64,000 nucleotides of DNA from Pseudomonas thivervalensis (GCF_001269655.1 NZ_LHVE01000015.1:62001-126000), one strand, 5' to 3'. Shown: positions 1 through 8,022, numbered from the stretch's first letter. Made by a program: numbers and translations. Notes: generated by a model not told the origin, from the sequence alone.

Positions 1-152
1 CGCACGCTCAGTTCGTTGTAGAGGGTGTTGAGCAACTGCCGGTTCCAGTGCGCGCTATAGGACACGGCGATGGCCGACACGAGCACGCCGATAAACAGCA
101 GCAGCATGAAAAAGCTGCCGCCAGGCAGGGGCTTGGCGAAGAGCTTGCTCAC
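1..152 (-). CDS. ftsL: Cell division protein FtsL, N-terminal part (cut by window edge)
   Basis: About 50 codons are visible, starting with GTG at 152. The peptide has a short basic start (VSKLFAKPLPGG), one hydrophobic segment at about residues 14-32, and then SAHWNRQLLNTLYNEL, the start of the periplasmic leucine-zipper-like region. This is the usual layout of FtsL, a small bitopic inner-membrane protein that joins FtsB and FtsQ in the divisome. The start codon overlaps the rsmH stop by 4 bases (GTGA), so it is translationally coupled in the mraZ-rsmH-ftsL operon. The C-terminal half lies outside the window. The call rests on position and topology, because FtsL is poorly conserved in sequence. 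Confidence 0.9.
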   Translation of the reverse strand, partial: MSKLFAKPLPGGSFFMLLLFIGVLVSAIAVSYSAHWNRQLLNTLYNELSV

Positions 153-1096
153 CGCAACTTCTCCGCGACACGCATGACGGCGCTACGGGCACGTGGGTTG
201 GCCTTGAGTTCGGCTTCGGAGGCGAACTGCGCTTTGCCATGGATCTTGATTTTCGGCACGAAGGCTTCGAAACGCACCGGCAGGTTGCGCGGCAGGTTAT
301 CGGCCTCGCCCTTGGTGAGTTTGCGCATGAACAGTTTGACGATGCGGTCTTCCAGGGAATGGAAGCTGATCACCACCAGCCGACCGCCGATCTCCAGCGC
401 TTCAAGCGCCGCTTCGAGACCGACCTCCAGATCGCCCAGTTCGTTATTGACGTGGATGCGCAAACCCTGGAAAGCACGGGTCGCCGGGTTCTTGCCCTTT
501 TCCCAGGCCGGATTGGCAACCTTCAGCACCTCGGCCAGGTCGCCGGTGCGTTGGAAGGGCTTGATGTCGCGGCGTTCGACCACGGCGCGAGCCATGCGGC
601 CGGAGAAACGCTCTTCACCGTATTCCTTGAAGACACGGGCGATTTCTTCCACCGGGGCGGTGTTGACGAATTCGGCGGCGCTGATGCCGCGGGACGGATC
701 CATGCGCATGTCCAGCGGGCCGTCATTGAGGAAACTGAAGCCGCGCTCCGGGTCGTCCAGTTGCGGCGACGACACGCCCAGGTCAAGCAGCACGCCACTG
801 ACCTTGCCCGCCAGGCCACGCTCGGCGACTTCCGCGCCCAGCTCGGCAAAGCTGCGCTGCACAACGACAAAGCGGCCGTCTTCGGCCGCTAGCGCTTGCC
901 CGGTGGCAATCGCTTGAGGATCCTTGTCGAACCCCAGCAACCGGCCGTCCGGACCGAGCTGGCTGAGAATCAGCCGGCTGTGTCCGCCACGCCCGAACGT
1001 GCCGTCCAGATAGCAGCCATCAGGACGTACGGCGAGAGCCTCGACGGCTTCGTCAAGCAGTACGGTGATGTGGTTAAAGCCGCTATCAATAGTCAC
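149..1096 (-). CDS. rsmH: 16S rRNA (cytosine-1402-N4) methyltransferase RsmH
   Basis: 315 residues, the usual family length. The SAM-binding loop DGTFGRGGHS is at residues 31-40, the catalytic region contains DLGVSSPQLDDPERGFSF, and the C-terminal SFHSLEDRIVK motif is present. RsmH adds the N4-methyl group of m4Cm1402 in the ribosomal P site; RsmI, also encoded in this window, adds the 2'-O-methyl group to the same nucleotide. The start is GTG at 1096, overlapping the mraZ stop by 4 bases (GTGA), so it is coupled to mraZ. Confidence 0.97.
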   Translation of the reverse strand: MTIDSGFNHITVLLDEAVEALAVRPDGCYLDGTFGRGGHSRLILSQLGPDGRLLGFDKDPQAIATGQALAAEDGRFVVVQRSFAELGAEVAERGLAGKVSGVLLDLGVSSPQLDDPERGFSFLNDGPLDMRMDPSRGISAAEFVNTAPVEEIARVFKEYGEERFSGRMARAVVERRDIKPFQRTGDLAEVLKVANPAWEKGKNPATRAFQGLRIHVNNELGDLEVGLEAALEALEIGGRLVVISFHSLEDRIVKLFMRKLTKGEADNLPRNLPVRFEAFVPKIKIHGKAQFASEAELKANPRARSAVMRVAEKLR

Positions 1097-1548
1097 AGGA
1101 TCAAATCACGCAGTTCATCAGGCATGGCGCCCGGTTGTTGAATAGCAGCGAGGTCAGCGGCAGAAACCGCATTCCAGGCATCTTCGTCCCACAGCTGGAA
1201 CTTGTTCAGTTGGCCCACCAGCATCGCGCGCTTGTCCAGCTTGGCGTATTCGCGCAGGCGCGGCGGCACCAGGAAACGACCGCTGCCATCGAGTTCGAGG
1301 TCGACGGCATTACCGATCAGCAAGCGTTGCAGGCGGCGGTTTTCTTCACGCAACGAAGGCAGTGCGCGCAGTTTGGTTTCGATGATTTCCCACTCATCCA
1401 GAGGGTAAACACACAAACATGGGTCAACGGCATCGATCGTGACGATTAATTGCCCCGAACTTCGCGAAACGAGCTCGTCACGATACCGGCTGGGCATGGC
1501 GAGCCGGCCTTTTGCATCGAGACTGATAGCGTTAGCTCCGCGAAACAC
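1093..1548 (-). CDS. mraZ: Transcriptional regulator MraZ
   Basis: 151 residues. The protein has two tandem AbrB-like SpoVT swapped-hairpin domains. The first begins FRGANAISLDAKGRLAMPSRYR; the second carries ELDGSGRFLVPPRLREYAKL at about residues 81-100. MraZ is the first gene of the division and cell wall (dcw) cluster and represses its own promoter by binding spaced TGG-type repeats. Such repeats lie just upstream here (1592-1617). The start is GTG at 1548, giving the standard VFRGA N-terminus. Confidence 0.96.
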   Translation of the reverse strand: MFRGANAISLDAKGRLAMPSRYRDELVSRSSGQLIVTIDAVDPCLCVYPLDEWEIIETKLRALPSLREENRRLQRLLIGNAVDLELDGSGRFLVPPRLREYAKLDKRAMLVGQLNKFQLWDEDAWNAVSAADLAAIQQPGAMPDELRDLIL

Positions 1549-1591
1549 GTCTGCGTTTCTCCACTTTTTGGCGTTTTACCTTCAAAAAAAC

Positions 1592-1617
1592 CCACTTCAT
1601 GCCACTTTCCGCCACTT
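1592..1617 (-). promoter_or_regulatory. MraZ-box direct repeats
   Basis: On the minus strand the motif AAGTGG occurs three times with an exact 10-base period (plus-strand CCACTT at 1592, 1602 and 1612). A fourth, looser copy lies at 1561. Helically phased TGG repeats just downstream of the start of mraZ transcription are the known binding pattern of MraZ. The position, between the -10 box and the mraZ start, fits autorepression. Confidence 0.75.
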
Positions 1618-1623
1618 GCGCAC

Positions 1624-1653
1624 ACTATAGGAATGCGCCCACCGCACCGTCAA
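1624..1653 (-). promoter_or_regulatory. Sigma-70 promoter of the mraZ operon
   Basis: On the minus strand TTGACG (1653-1648) and TATAGT (1629-1624) are separated by 18 bases. This is a near-consensus promoter. The expected transcription start is around 1617, within the MraZ repeats and about 70 bases upstream of the mraZ GTG. Confidence 0.7.
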
Positions 1654-1858
1654 GGCGCGGAATGAAGGAAAAGCCTTATAGATCGGAGATTTAGGAGCGT
1701 TTCAGGAGGGGTAACAAGAATCTGACGTAGGAAAAGTCGCCTCAACCTGAAGCAACACAGGGGACTGCGCGCACAAGTTAAAGTGATTTATTAAGAGTAA
1801 GATTTTTTTGGTATTAGGAACTGCGTCTGCCAGCGATTCCGGCAGGAAGGGAAAAGGT
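1654..1858. other. Spacer between rnpB and the mraZ promoter
   Basis: About 200 bases with no credible coding sequence. It contains an AT-rich patch around 1780-1815. The minus strand has a short CTGCC/GGCAG hairpin near 1830-1850, just downstream of rnpB, that could help end or process the RNase P transcript. It lacks a clean T-run, so I do not call it a terminator. Confidence 0.4.
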
Positions 1859-2212
1859 GGAGAGTCGATCTGTAAGCCGGGTTCTGTCTTGAACAGTCAT
1901 TCGTCTACGATGGCCATCACTGGACATCTTTAGCAACCTACCCGGTCCCAGCGCGGGCCACGCCTTGGGACCCTATTTGGTCTTGCTCCAAGTGGGGTTT
2001 ACCTAGCCACGAACTGTTGCCAGCCGTGCGGTGCGCTCTTACCGCACCTTTTCACCCTTACCGGCGCCGAAACGCTTAGGCGGTTATTTTCTGTGGCACT
2101 TTCCGTAGGCTCACGCCTCCCAGGCATTACCTGGCACTTCGCCCTATGGAGCCCGGACTTTCCTCCCCCCCCTAATTTTCATAGAGGGCAGCGACTGTCC
2201 GATCGACTCTCC
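1859..2212 (-). ncRNA. rnpB: RNase P RNA (catalytic M1 RNA), class A
   Basis: About 353 bases on the minus strand. The first and last helix is closed by AGAGTCGATC at the 5' end and GATCGACTCT at the 3' end. The universally conserved 5' core GAGGAAAGTCCGGGCTCC is present (complement at 2146-2163), and the 3' part has AGAACCCGGCTTACAGAT. Together these form the P4 core of bacterial RNase P RNA, the ribozyme that trims the 5' leaders of tRNA precursors. Ends are estimated from the terminal helix and may be off by a few bases. Lying between rsmI and mraZ is the usual Pseudomonas position. Confidence 0.95.
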
Positions 2213-2284
2213 GCCGCGAAGGTTAACGGTAGAGCGCTTGAAGAACAAGCGCTAAAAGCCCCGGGCCAGCACTACGCCCCGCTT

Positions 2285-3157
2285 TCACTGGTCTTTCTGT
2301 TTTTCCAGTGCGACCTGATACAGCACATTCTTTCGCTCGCCGGTGATCTGCGCCGCAAGGGCTGCGGCGCGCTTGAGGGGCATTTCCTCGAGCAGCAGGT
2401 TCAAGACGCGCATCGCCTCGCTGCTGACAGCAGCCTCGCTTTGCGGCGGCGTCCAGCCCGCCACCAGCACGACACATTCACCGCGCTGCTGGTTGCTGTC
2501 GCCCTCGACAAAGGCCCGCAACTCGGCCAACGGCAGGCCCTTGAGGGTTTCAAAGGTCTTGGTCAACTCACGGGCCAGCAGCGCCTGGCGCTCGGGGCCG
2601 AACACCAGCTCCATGTCTTGCAGGCATTCCAGGATGCGGTGCGGCGCCTCATAAAAGATCAGCGTGCGCGGTTCTTCCTTTATAGCTTCCAGGCGCGCCC
2701 GCCGCCCTACCGCCTTGGCCGGCAGGAAACCCTCGAAGATGAAACGGTCCGACGGCAGGCCTGCCGCCGACAGCGCCGCGATCAATGCACAAGCCCCCGG
2801 CACAGGTACCACATTGATGCCAGCCGCCCGGGCCTGGCGCACCAGATGGTAGCCGGGGTCGGAAATCAGCGGCGTACCGGCATCGGAAATCAACGCGACG
2901 TTATCGCCCGCCAACAGCCGGGCAATGAAACGACTGCCTTCGTCCCGCTCATTGTGTTCATGACAGGCCGCCAACGGCGTGGAAATGCCGAAATGTTGCA
3001 GCAGGCGCTGGGAGTGGCGCGTGTCTTCCGCCGCGATCAGCGCAACGTCCTGCAGGATTTTCAGCGCCCGGGCACTGATATCGTCCAGGTTGCCGATGGG
3101 CGTCGCCACCACATAAAGCGAGCCGGCAGCGGAATTCAAAGCACCTGGAGCAGTCAA
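2285..3157 (-). CDS. rsmI: 16S rRNA (cytidine-1402-2'-O) methyltransferase RsmI
   Basis: 290 residues from a TTG start. Tetrapyrrole-methylase fold motifs are present: VATPIGNLDD at 17-26, AEDTRHSQRLL, and the SAM-site stretch SDAGTPLISDPGYHLV. RsmI 2'-O-methylates C1402 of 16S rRNA, the same base modified by RsmH. I chose TTG at 3157 because GAGG sits 8 bases upstream and the product then begins (M)TAPGALNSAAGSLYV, a normal family N-terminus. ATG at 3190 would add 11 residues of unlikely sequence. The gene diverges from lpoA, as in E. coli. Confidence 0.93.
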   Translation of the reverse strand: MTAPGALNSAAGSLYVVATPIGNLDDISARALKILQDVALIAAEDTRHSQRLLQHFGISTPLAACHEHNERDEGSRFIARLLAGDNVALISDAGTPLISDPGYHLVRQARAAGINVVPVPGACALIAALSAAGLPSDRFIFEGFLPAKAVGRRARLEAIKEEPRTLIFYEAPHRILECLQDMELVFGPERQALLARELTKTFETLKGLPLAELRAFVEGDSNQQRGECVVLVAGWTPPQSEAAVSSEAMRVLNLLLEEMPLKRAAALAAQITGERKNVLYQVALEKQKDQ

Positions 3158-3272
3158 AACGCACACCTCATGATCGGTAAAAAACGCCATTGTAGCGTGT
3201 GCCGAGCGTCTCGGCTGTTCGCAGTACCTGGCTCCCCGAGGTATCACCGCTCACAGGAAGGTTGCACAAGCC

Positions 3273-3440
3273 CTTGTGGCGAGGGAGCTTGCTCCCGCTC
3301 GGCTGCGTCCGTAGGAGCTGACGAGCGAAGCGAGGCTGCGATCTTTCCCCAGACACTTGAATCTCAAGCGAAAGATCAAAAGATCGCAGGCTTCGCCAGC
3401 TCCTACAGAGCCCAGCGGGAGCAAGCTCCCTCGCCACAAG
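3273..3440. repeat. Nested REP element (two REP families)
   Basis: An outer inverted pair GTGGCGAGGGAGCTTGCTCC / GGGAGCAAGCTCCCTCGCCAC encloses an inner inverted pair GTAGGAGCTG / CAGCTCCTAC, with GATCTTTC/GAAAGATC near the centre. The same arrangement recurs at 20743, 50606 and 54305. It is intergenic, between the divergent genes rsmI and lpoA. Confidence 0.85.
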
Positions 3441-3578
3441 GGCTCAATACCCGTCTTTTGTGCTGCGCTGCACTCTTTGAAATACCTAAATTGATCGATT
3501 CACGCCACCAGCATCGCGCCCCGGCCAGTGCTTGGGTACAATTCGACGCTAATTTGATCTCGTATCAGGAACACTTAC

Positions 3579-5390
3579 ATGATCGCTTGCCTGCGGCTGC
3601 TCTCCGCCCTCTGCCTCGCTGCCCTCCTGGCGGCCTGCGCCAGCTCGCCCTCGTCCAGCCTTGGCGAACTTCCACGGACCCCGGATGCCAGTATCGAGCA
3701 GTTGCTCGAACAGGCCACCCAAAGCAAAACCCCGGAAAAAGCCGCCCTGCTGCGCCTGAGCGCCGCGGACCTGGCCTACCGCCAGGGCAATGCCGGTCAG
3801 TCCGCACAGATCCTGCAACAAGTGCCGATGGAGCAACTCAAGCCCGGCCAGCAGATTTTCGCCAGCACGCTGTCGGCTGAACTGGCGATGACCCGCAACC
3901 AGCCCAAGGCCGCACTGACCGCCCTGAGCCATCCAAGCCTGCAACACCTGAGCGAAATGCCGGTGGAGCAGCAAGTCCGCACCGGCACCGTCCGCGCCCG
4001 CGCCCTCGAGGCCGATGGCCAGACCCTGGCCGCCGCCAAGGAACGCATCTTCATCGCGCCCCTGCTGGAGAACGACGCCGCGGCGAAAAACCACGAAGCC
4101 ATCTGGTCGCTGATCGCCTCGCTGCCCACCGACCAGTTGCAGCCCACCTCCACCGACGACCTCGGCGGCTGGTTGAGCCTGGCCCAGGCCGTCAAGACCG
4201 CCGGCACCCTGGAACAGCAGCAGGCGGCCATCGACCACTGGCGCGAACAGAACCCGAAACACCCCGCTGCCCTGCAACTGCCTACTCCGCTGGCCAAGCT
4301 CAAGGAACTGGCCAGTCAGCCACTGAGCAAGATCGCCCTGCTGCTGCCACAAAGCGGCCAGTTGGCCGCGGTTGCCAAGGCCTTGCGCGAGGGCTTCATG
4401 GCTGCCCACTACCAGGCCCAGCAGGCCGGGCAGACGCCGCCAAGCATCCAGTTCTATGACAGCGCCAGCCTGACCTCCATGGACGAGTTCTATCGCAAGG
4501 CCCAGGCCGACGGTGTGCAACTGGTCATCGGCCCACTGGAAAAACCACTGGTCAAGCAGATCAGCACCCGCCCGCAATTGCCGATCACCACCCTGGCGCT
4601 GAACTACAGCGAAGGCGAACAAGGGCCACCACAACTGTTCCAGTTCGGCCTGGCACCTGAGGATGAAGCCCGTGAAGTGTCCCGTCGCGCCCGCGCCGAT
4701 GGTCTGCACCGTGCCGCCGCCATGGTACCGAAGGGCGAATGGGGCGATCGCGTACTGAAGGCATTCAGCCAGGACTGGCAGGCCAACGGCGGCACCATCG
4801 TCGCCATCGAACGCGTCGACCAGCCGGTCCAACTGGCCCAGCAGATCGCCGACATGTTCCAGTTGCGCCAGAGCGAAGGTCGCGCCAAGAGCCTGCAAAG
4901 CACCGTCGGCACCACGGTCGCGGCCCAGCCGTCCCGTCGCCAGGACATCGAGTTCATCTTCCTCGCCTCGACACCGCAGCAGGCCCAGCAGATCAAGCCG
5001 ACCCTGAACTTCCAGTACGCCGGCGACGTACCGGTCTACGCGACGTCGTCGGTGTTCAGCGCCAGCGGCGACCAGAACCAGTACAACGACATGAGCGGCA
5101 TCCGCTTCTGCGAAACCCCGTGGCTGCTCGACGCCAATGACCCGCTGCGCAAACAGGTCACCGCGCAGTGGCCCCAGGCGGGTGGCAGCCTGGGTCGGTT
5201 GTACGCGATGGGGGCGGACGCCTATCGCCTGGCACCGCGCCTGGGCCAGCTCAAAACGTTGCCGGACAGCCGCATCGAAGGCCTGTCGGGCAGCCTGGCC
5301 GTGTCCCCCACCCAGCGCGTACAGCGTCAACTGCCCTGGGCCGAGTTCGTCAACGGCCAGGTGCAGCGTCTTCCGGACACCCAGCGCTGA
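3579..5390 (+). CDS. lpoA: LpoA/LppC-family outer-membrane lipoprotein, activator of penicillin-binding protein 1A
   Basis: 603 residues. A signal peptide ends in the lipobox LAAC with the lipidated Cys at 20. The N-terminal half (about 30-260) is helical and TPR-like. The C-terminal half (about 275-600) resembles a periplasmic substrate-binding fold (KIALLLPQSGQLAAVAKALREGF, then FYDSAS and VIGPLEKPLVKQ). In enterobacteria LpoA spans the periplasm to stimulate PBP1A peptidoglycan synthesis. Gene order rsmI<>lpoA-yraN-diaA-dolP matches E. coli yraL-yraM-yraN-yraO-yraP. Pseudomonas uses other PBP activators as well, so the exact partner is inferred. Confidence 0.9.
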   Translation: MIACLRLLSALCLAALLAACASSPSSSLGELPRTPDASIEQLLEQATQSKTPEKAALLRLSAADLAYRQGNAGQSAQILQQVPMEQLKPGQQIFASTLSAELAMTRNQPKAALTALSHPSLQHLSEMPVEQQVRTGTVRARALEADGQTLAAAKERIFIAPLLENDAAAKNHEAIWSLIASLPTDQLQPTSTDDLGGWLSLAQAVKTAGTLEQQQAAIDHWREQNPKHPAALQLPTPLAKLKELASQPLSKIALLLPQSGQLAAVAKALREGFMAAHYQAQQAGQTPPSIQFYDSASLTSMDEFYRKAQADGVQLVIGPLEKPLVKQISTRPQLPITTLALNYSEGEQGPPQLFQFGLAPEDEAREVSRRARADGLHRAAAMVPKGEWGDRVLKAFSQDWQANGGTIVAIERVDQPVQLAQQIADMFQLRQSEGRAKSLQSTVGTTVAAQPSRRQDIEFIFLASTPQQAQQIKPTLNFQYAGDVPVYATSSVFSASGDQNQYNDMSGIRFCETPWLLDANDPLRKQVTAQWPQAGGSLGRLYAMGADAYRLAPRLGQLKTLPDSRIEGLSGSLAVSPTQRVQRQLPWAEFVNGQVQRLPDTQR

Positions 5391-5752
5391 TGCCTGACCG
5401 ATCACGCCAACAAAGCGGACGGGATGCCGAGGGTCAAGCCCTCGCGCATCTCCAGCAACACGGCTTGCGGCTGGTGGCGCAGAACTGGTTGTGCAAACGC
5501 GGCGAGCTTGATCTGGTCATGCTTGACGGCGATACAGTAGTATTCGTCGAAGTCCGCTACAGAAAAAATACCCAATGGGGTGGCGCGCTCGACAGCATTG
5601 ACGGGCGTAAGCGCCAAAAGCTGATTTTCGCCGCGCAGTACTTCCTGCAACGCGAGTCTCGCTGGGCCGATCATCCCTGCCGCTTCGACGTGGTTGCCAT
5701 CGACAGCAACGCCGACCAGTTGAACTGGCTGCAGAACGCCTTCGACAGTTGA
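5390..5752 (+). CDS. yraN: YraN/UPF0102-family endonuclease-like protein
   Basis: 120 residues from the ATG at 5390, which shares one base with the lpoA stop (TGATG), so it is translationally coupled. It has the family signature: GxxAExxA-like helix (GRDAEGQALAHLQQHGL), then RGELDLVMLDGDTVVFVEVR with the acidic residues E39, D41 and E54 of an endonuclease-like (Holliday-junction-resolvase-type) core. The biological role is not established. Confidence 0.92.
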   Translation: MPDRSRQQSGRDAEGQALAHLQQHGLRLVAQNWLCKRGELDLVMLDGDTVVFVEVRYRKNTQWGGALDSIDGRKRQKLIFAAQYFLQRESRWADHPCRFDVVAIDSNADQLNWLQNAFDS

Positions 5753-5854
5753 GCGTCCATGCCGAGCCGGACACCTTCACCTAACTTTTTTGCTCTTTGC
5801 TTTGCGCGCCGCACATGTTTGTGCCGATAAGCCGCGCTACTTAAGGTCACACAG

Positions 5855-6448
5855 ATGGACATGCAATCGCGAATTCGCCAGCTTTTTCAGGCCAGTATCG
5901 ACACCAAGCAACAGGCGATGGACGTACTTGCACCGCACATCGAGCAAGCCAGCCAAGTGATGGTCAACGCCTTGCTCAACGAGGGCAAGATGCTTTCGTG
6001 CGGCAACGGCGGCTCGGCCGGCGACGCCCAGCATTTCTCCTCGGAACTGCTCAACCGCTTCGAGCGCGAACGCCCGAGCCTGCCGGCGATCGCCCTGACC
6101 ACCGATAGCTCGACGATCACCTCGATCGCCAACGACTACAGCTACAACGAAGTCTTCTCCAAACAGATCCGCGCCCTGGGCCAACCCGGCGATGTGCTGC
6201 TGGCGATTTCCACCAGCGGCAACTCGGCCAATATTATTCAAGCGATCCAGGCCGCACATGATCGCGAAATGATTGTCGTAGCATTGACTGGTCGTGACGG
6301 CGGCGGCATGGCGTCACTGCTATTACCCGAAGACGTCGAGATCCGCGTACCGGCCAATGTCACCGCACGTATCCAGGAAGTCCACCTGCTGGCGATCCAC
6401 TGCCTTTGCGACTTGATCGACAGCCAACTGTTCGGGAGTGAAGAATGA
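5855..6448 (+). CDS. diaA: SIS-domain protein: DnaA initiator-associating protein DiaA / phosphoheptose isomerase GmhA family
   Basis: 197 residues, a single sugar-isomerase (SIS) domain. The phosphosugar loop SCGNGGSAGDAQHFSSEL is at about 48-65, and LAISTSGNSANI at about 113-125. In sequence it belongs to the GmhA/DiaA family, often annotated as sedoheptulose-7-phosphate isomerase. The lpoA-yraN-X-dolP context is that of E. coli diaA, whose product binds DnaA and promotes timely initiation. I favour DiaA from context; catalysis cannot be decided from sequence alone. Confidence 0.85.
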   Translation: MDMQSRIRQLFQASIDTKQQAMDVLAPHIEQASQVMVNALLNEGKMLSCGNGGSAGDAQHFSSELLNRFERERPSLPAIALTTDSSTITSIANDYSYNEVFSKQIRALGQPGDVLLAISTSGNSANIIQAIQAAHDREMIVVALTGRDGGGMASLLLPEDVEIRVPANVTARIQEVHLLAIHCLCDLIDSQLFGSEE

Positions 6449-7023
6449 CCCCTAATCGCCTAGGCCTTCTGGCCCTGACCCTGTGCCTCGGCATCAGCGG
6501 CTGCACATCGGTGGTTAACGCCAGCCGGGAAAAGCCGATTGAAGATGACCGCGGCACCCGCACCTTCGGCAGCAAGATCGACGACTCCCTGATTGAAACC
6601 AAGGTCGGCGTGAACATCGCCAAGGCCGATCCAGACCTGGACAACAACTCGCACATCGTCGTCACCAGCTTCAACGGCGTCGTGCTACTGGCCGGCCAGA
6701 CCCCGCGCGCCGACCTCAAGGCCAAGGCCGAGCAGGAAGCCAGCGCCGTGCAGCGGGTCAAGACCGTGCATAACGAGCTTCAGGTCCTGCAACCCTCTTC
6801 GCTGCTGGCGCGCCAGAACGACGCTTGGCTGACCACCAAGATCAAGACGCAGATGCTCACCGACGCCAGCATTCCTGGCTCGCGCATCAAGGTTGTGACT
6901 GAGAATGGCATCGTTTATCTGCTGGGATTGCTGACCAAGCAGGAAGCGGCGCAGGCGACCAATCTGGTGCAGGGTGTGTCCGGGGTGCAGAAAATCGTCA
7001 AGTTGTTTGAGTACATTGACTGA
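6445..7023 (+). CDS. dolP: Outer-membrane lipoprotein DolP (YraP), two BON domains
   Basis: 192 residues. The signal peptide ends in ISGC with the lipidated Cys at 20. Two BON domains follow, at about 45-113 and 120-190 (second: DAWLTTKIKTQML ... VVTENGIVYLLGLLTKQEA). DolP sits in the outer membrane, binds anionic phospholipid, and supports envelope integrity and BAM function. The start overlaps the diaA stop by 4 bases (ATGA). A terminator follows at once. Confidence 0.92.
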   Translation: MTPNRLGLLALTLCLGISGCTSVVNASREKPIEDDRGTRTFGSKIDDSLIETKVGVNIAKADPDLDNNSHIVVTSFNGVVLLAGQTPRADLKAKAEQEASAVQRVKTVHNELQVLQPSSLLARQNDAWLTTKIKTQMLTDASIPGSRIKVVTENGIVYLLGLLTKQEAAQATNLVQGVSGVQKIVKLFEYID

Positions 7024-7046
7024 TTATTGAACGTCAGTTGTTCAAG

Positions 7047-7088
7047 AAAAACGGCGCTTCTTCTGAGACGGGGGGCGCCGTTTTTTTT
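7047..7088 (+). terminator. Rho-independent terminator of the lpoA-dolP operon
   Basis: The stem ACGGCGC (7051-7057) / GCGCCGT (7075-7081) is followed by eight T residues. It lies 25 bases after the dolP stop. Confidence 0.88.
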
Positions 7089-7111
7089 GGCCTCTTTTTT
7101 TGGAGGGGCTC

Positions 7112-7434
7112 GGTGTGTATATCCGTTGCTGCGGTAATGGCGGCTTAGGGTTCCGCCCTTACGGCGGGTCACTTTCGAAAAGCGCGAAAGCAACCAAAGC
7201 GCTTTTGCCCCACCACTTGGCACCTCGCTTAGGCTCGGTGTGCCCTCACTCCGGCATTGCTCCGTGGGCCCGCCGCGAAGGGCCATCCATGGCCCAGCGC
7301 GGCTACCTCGGCATCCATGCCGAGGTACCCACTCCACAATGCCTGCGTTCGGCCAGCGTGGTTAATGGGGCGCCCGAGATCAACGTCCTCCACGAGGCGG
7401 CCTGGTAGCCGACCTGGTTCTGGGTGAGACCGCG
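7112..7434 (+). repeat. Left arm of a large inverted repeat; structured element copy 1
   Basis: About 322 bases, ~92% identical to the reverse complement of 7688-8009, without a clear indel. It folds into many nested stems. 7253-7259 pairs with 7337-7343 and 7264-7268 with 7328-7332, enclosing two hairpins (7272-7303 and 7304-7327). Upstream are a hairpin (7153-7157/7163-7167) and a possible H-type pseudoknot: stem 1 is 7172-7177/7185-7190, and its loop 7178-7184 pairs with 7200-7206. Differences from the other arm are concentrated in compensatory pairs (see findings). An open frame runs through it, but I do not regard it as a gene. Confidence 0.85.
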
Positions 7435-7458
7435 CTTCTCCTGTGGGAATGAGGGTGG

Positions 7459-7547
7459 GTGGGAGCGAGCTTGCTCGCGACGGCGGTGGTTCAGTCACAT
7501 GGATGCTGGGCTTGCCGGCCTCTTCGCGAGCAAGCCCGCTCCCACAG
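7459..7547. repeat. REP doublet (REPIN), first of two between the inverted arms
   Basis: The inverted pair GTGGGAGCGAGCTTGCTCGC / GCGAGCAAGCCCGCTCCCAC is separated by about 45 bases. The copy at 7593-7681 differs at about three positions out of 89, so this is a recent tandem duplication. Confidence 0.9.
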
Positions 7548-7592
7548 GGGACTCTGGGCGCATATGAATTTTGTGCCTGCTGAAAGTCCAGT

Positions 7593-7681
7593 GTGGGAGC
7601 GAGCTTGCTCGCGATGGCGGTGGTTCAGTCACATGGATGCTGGGCTTGCCGGCCTCTTCGCGAGCAGGCTCGCTCCCACAG
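7593..7681. repeat. REP doublet (REPIN), second of two between the inverted arms
   Basis: Nearly identical to 7459-7547, including the spacer GGTTCAGTCACATGGATGCT. It lies seven bases from the right arm. Confidence 0.9.
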
Positions 7682-7687
7682 AAGAAA

Positions 7688-8009
7688 CGCGGTCTCGTCA
7701 AGAACCAGGTCGGCTACCAGGCCGCCTCGTGGTAGACGTTGATCTCGGGCGCCCCGTTAACCACGCTGGCCGAACGCAGGCATTGCGCAGTGGGCATCCC
7801 GGCATGGATGCCGGGATAGCCGCGCTGGGCCATGGATGGCCCTTCGCGGCGGGCCCACGGAGCAATGCCGGAGTGAGGGCACACCGAGCCTAGGCGAGGT
7901 GCCGAGTGGTGGGGCAGAAGCGTTTTGGTTACTTTTGCGCTTCTCAAAAGTGACCCGCTGTAAGAGCGGAACCATAAGCCGCCGTTACCGCAGCAACGGA
8001 TATACATAC
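7688..8009 (-). repeat. Right arm of the large inverted repeat; structured element copy 2
   Basis: This is the reverse-complement partner of 7112-7434. On its minus strand it keeps every main stem of copy 1: 7955-7959/7965-7969; pseudoknot stems 7945-7950/7932-7937 and 7938-7944/7916-7922; and the long stem whose outer strands are 7863-7869 and 7779-7785. Five pairs differ from copy 1 on both sides, so pairing is kept. The arms and two REP doublets make a 0.9 kb near-palindrome between dolP and sspB. Confidence 0.85.
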
Positions 8010-8022
8010 AAACCACGACACC

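Noticed and set aside
2093..3880. Long plus-strand open frame (595 codons) crossing rnpB, rsmI and a REP element
   Set aside because: It runs through the RNase P RNA and antisense to rsmI. It reflects high-GC codon bias, not a gene.
3549..5405. Minus-strand open frame of 618 codons opposite lpoA
   Set aside because: It is the antisense shadow of lpoA, with Gly/Leu/Gln-rich low-complexity sequence and no family features.
7100..7408. Open frame of 102 codons in the left arm, with a similar one of 109 codons in the right arm (7714-8043, minus)
   Set aside because: Both ORFs are open in the same frame, but the differences between arms are mostly compensatory stem changes, many of them non-synonymous. 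There is no good ribosome site. They are better explained as by-products of a structured element.
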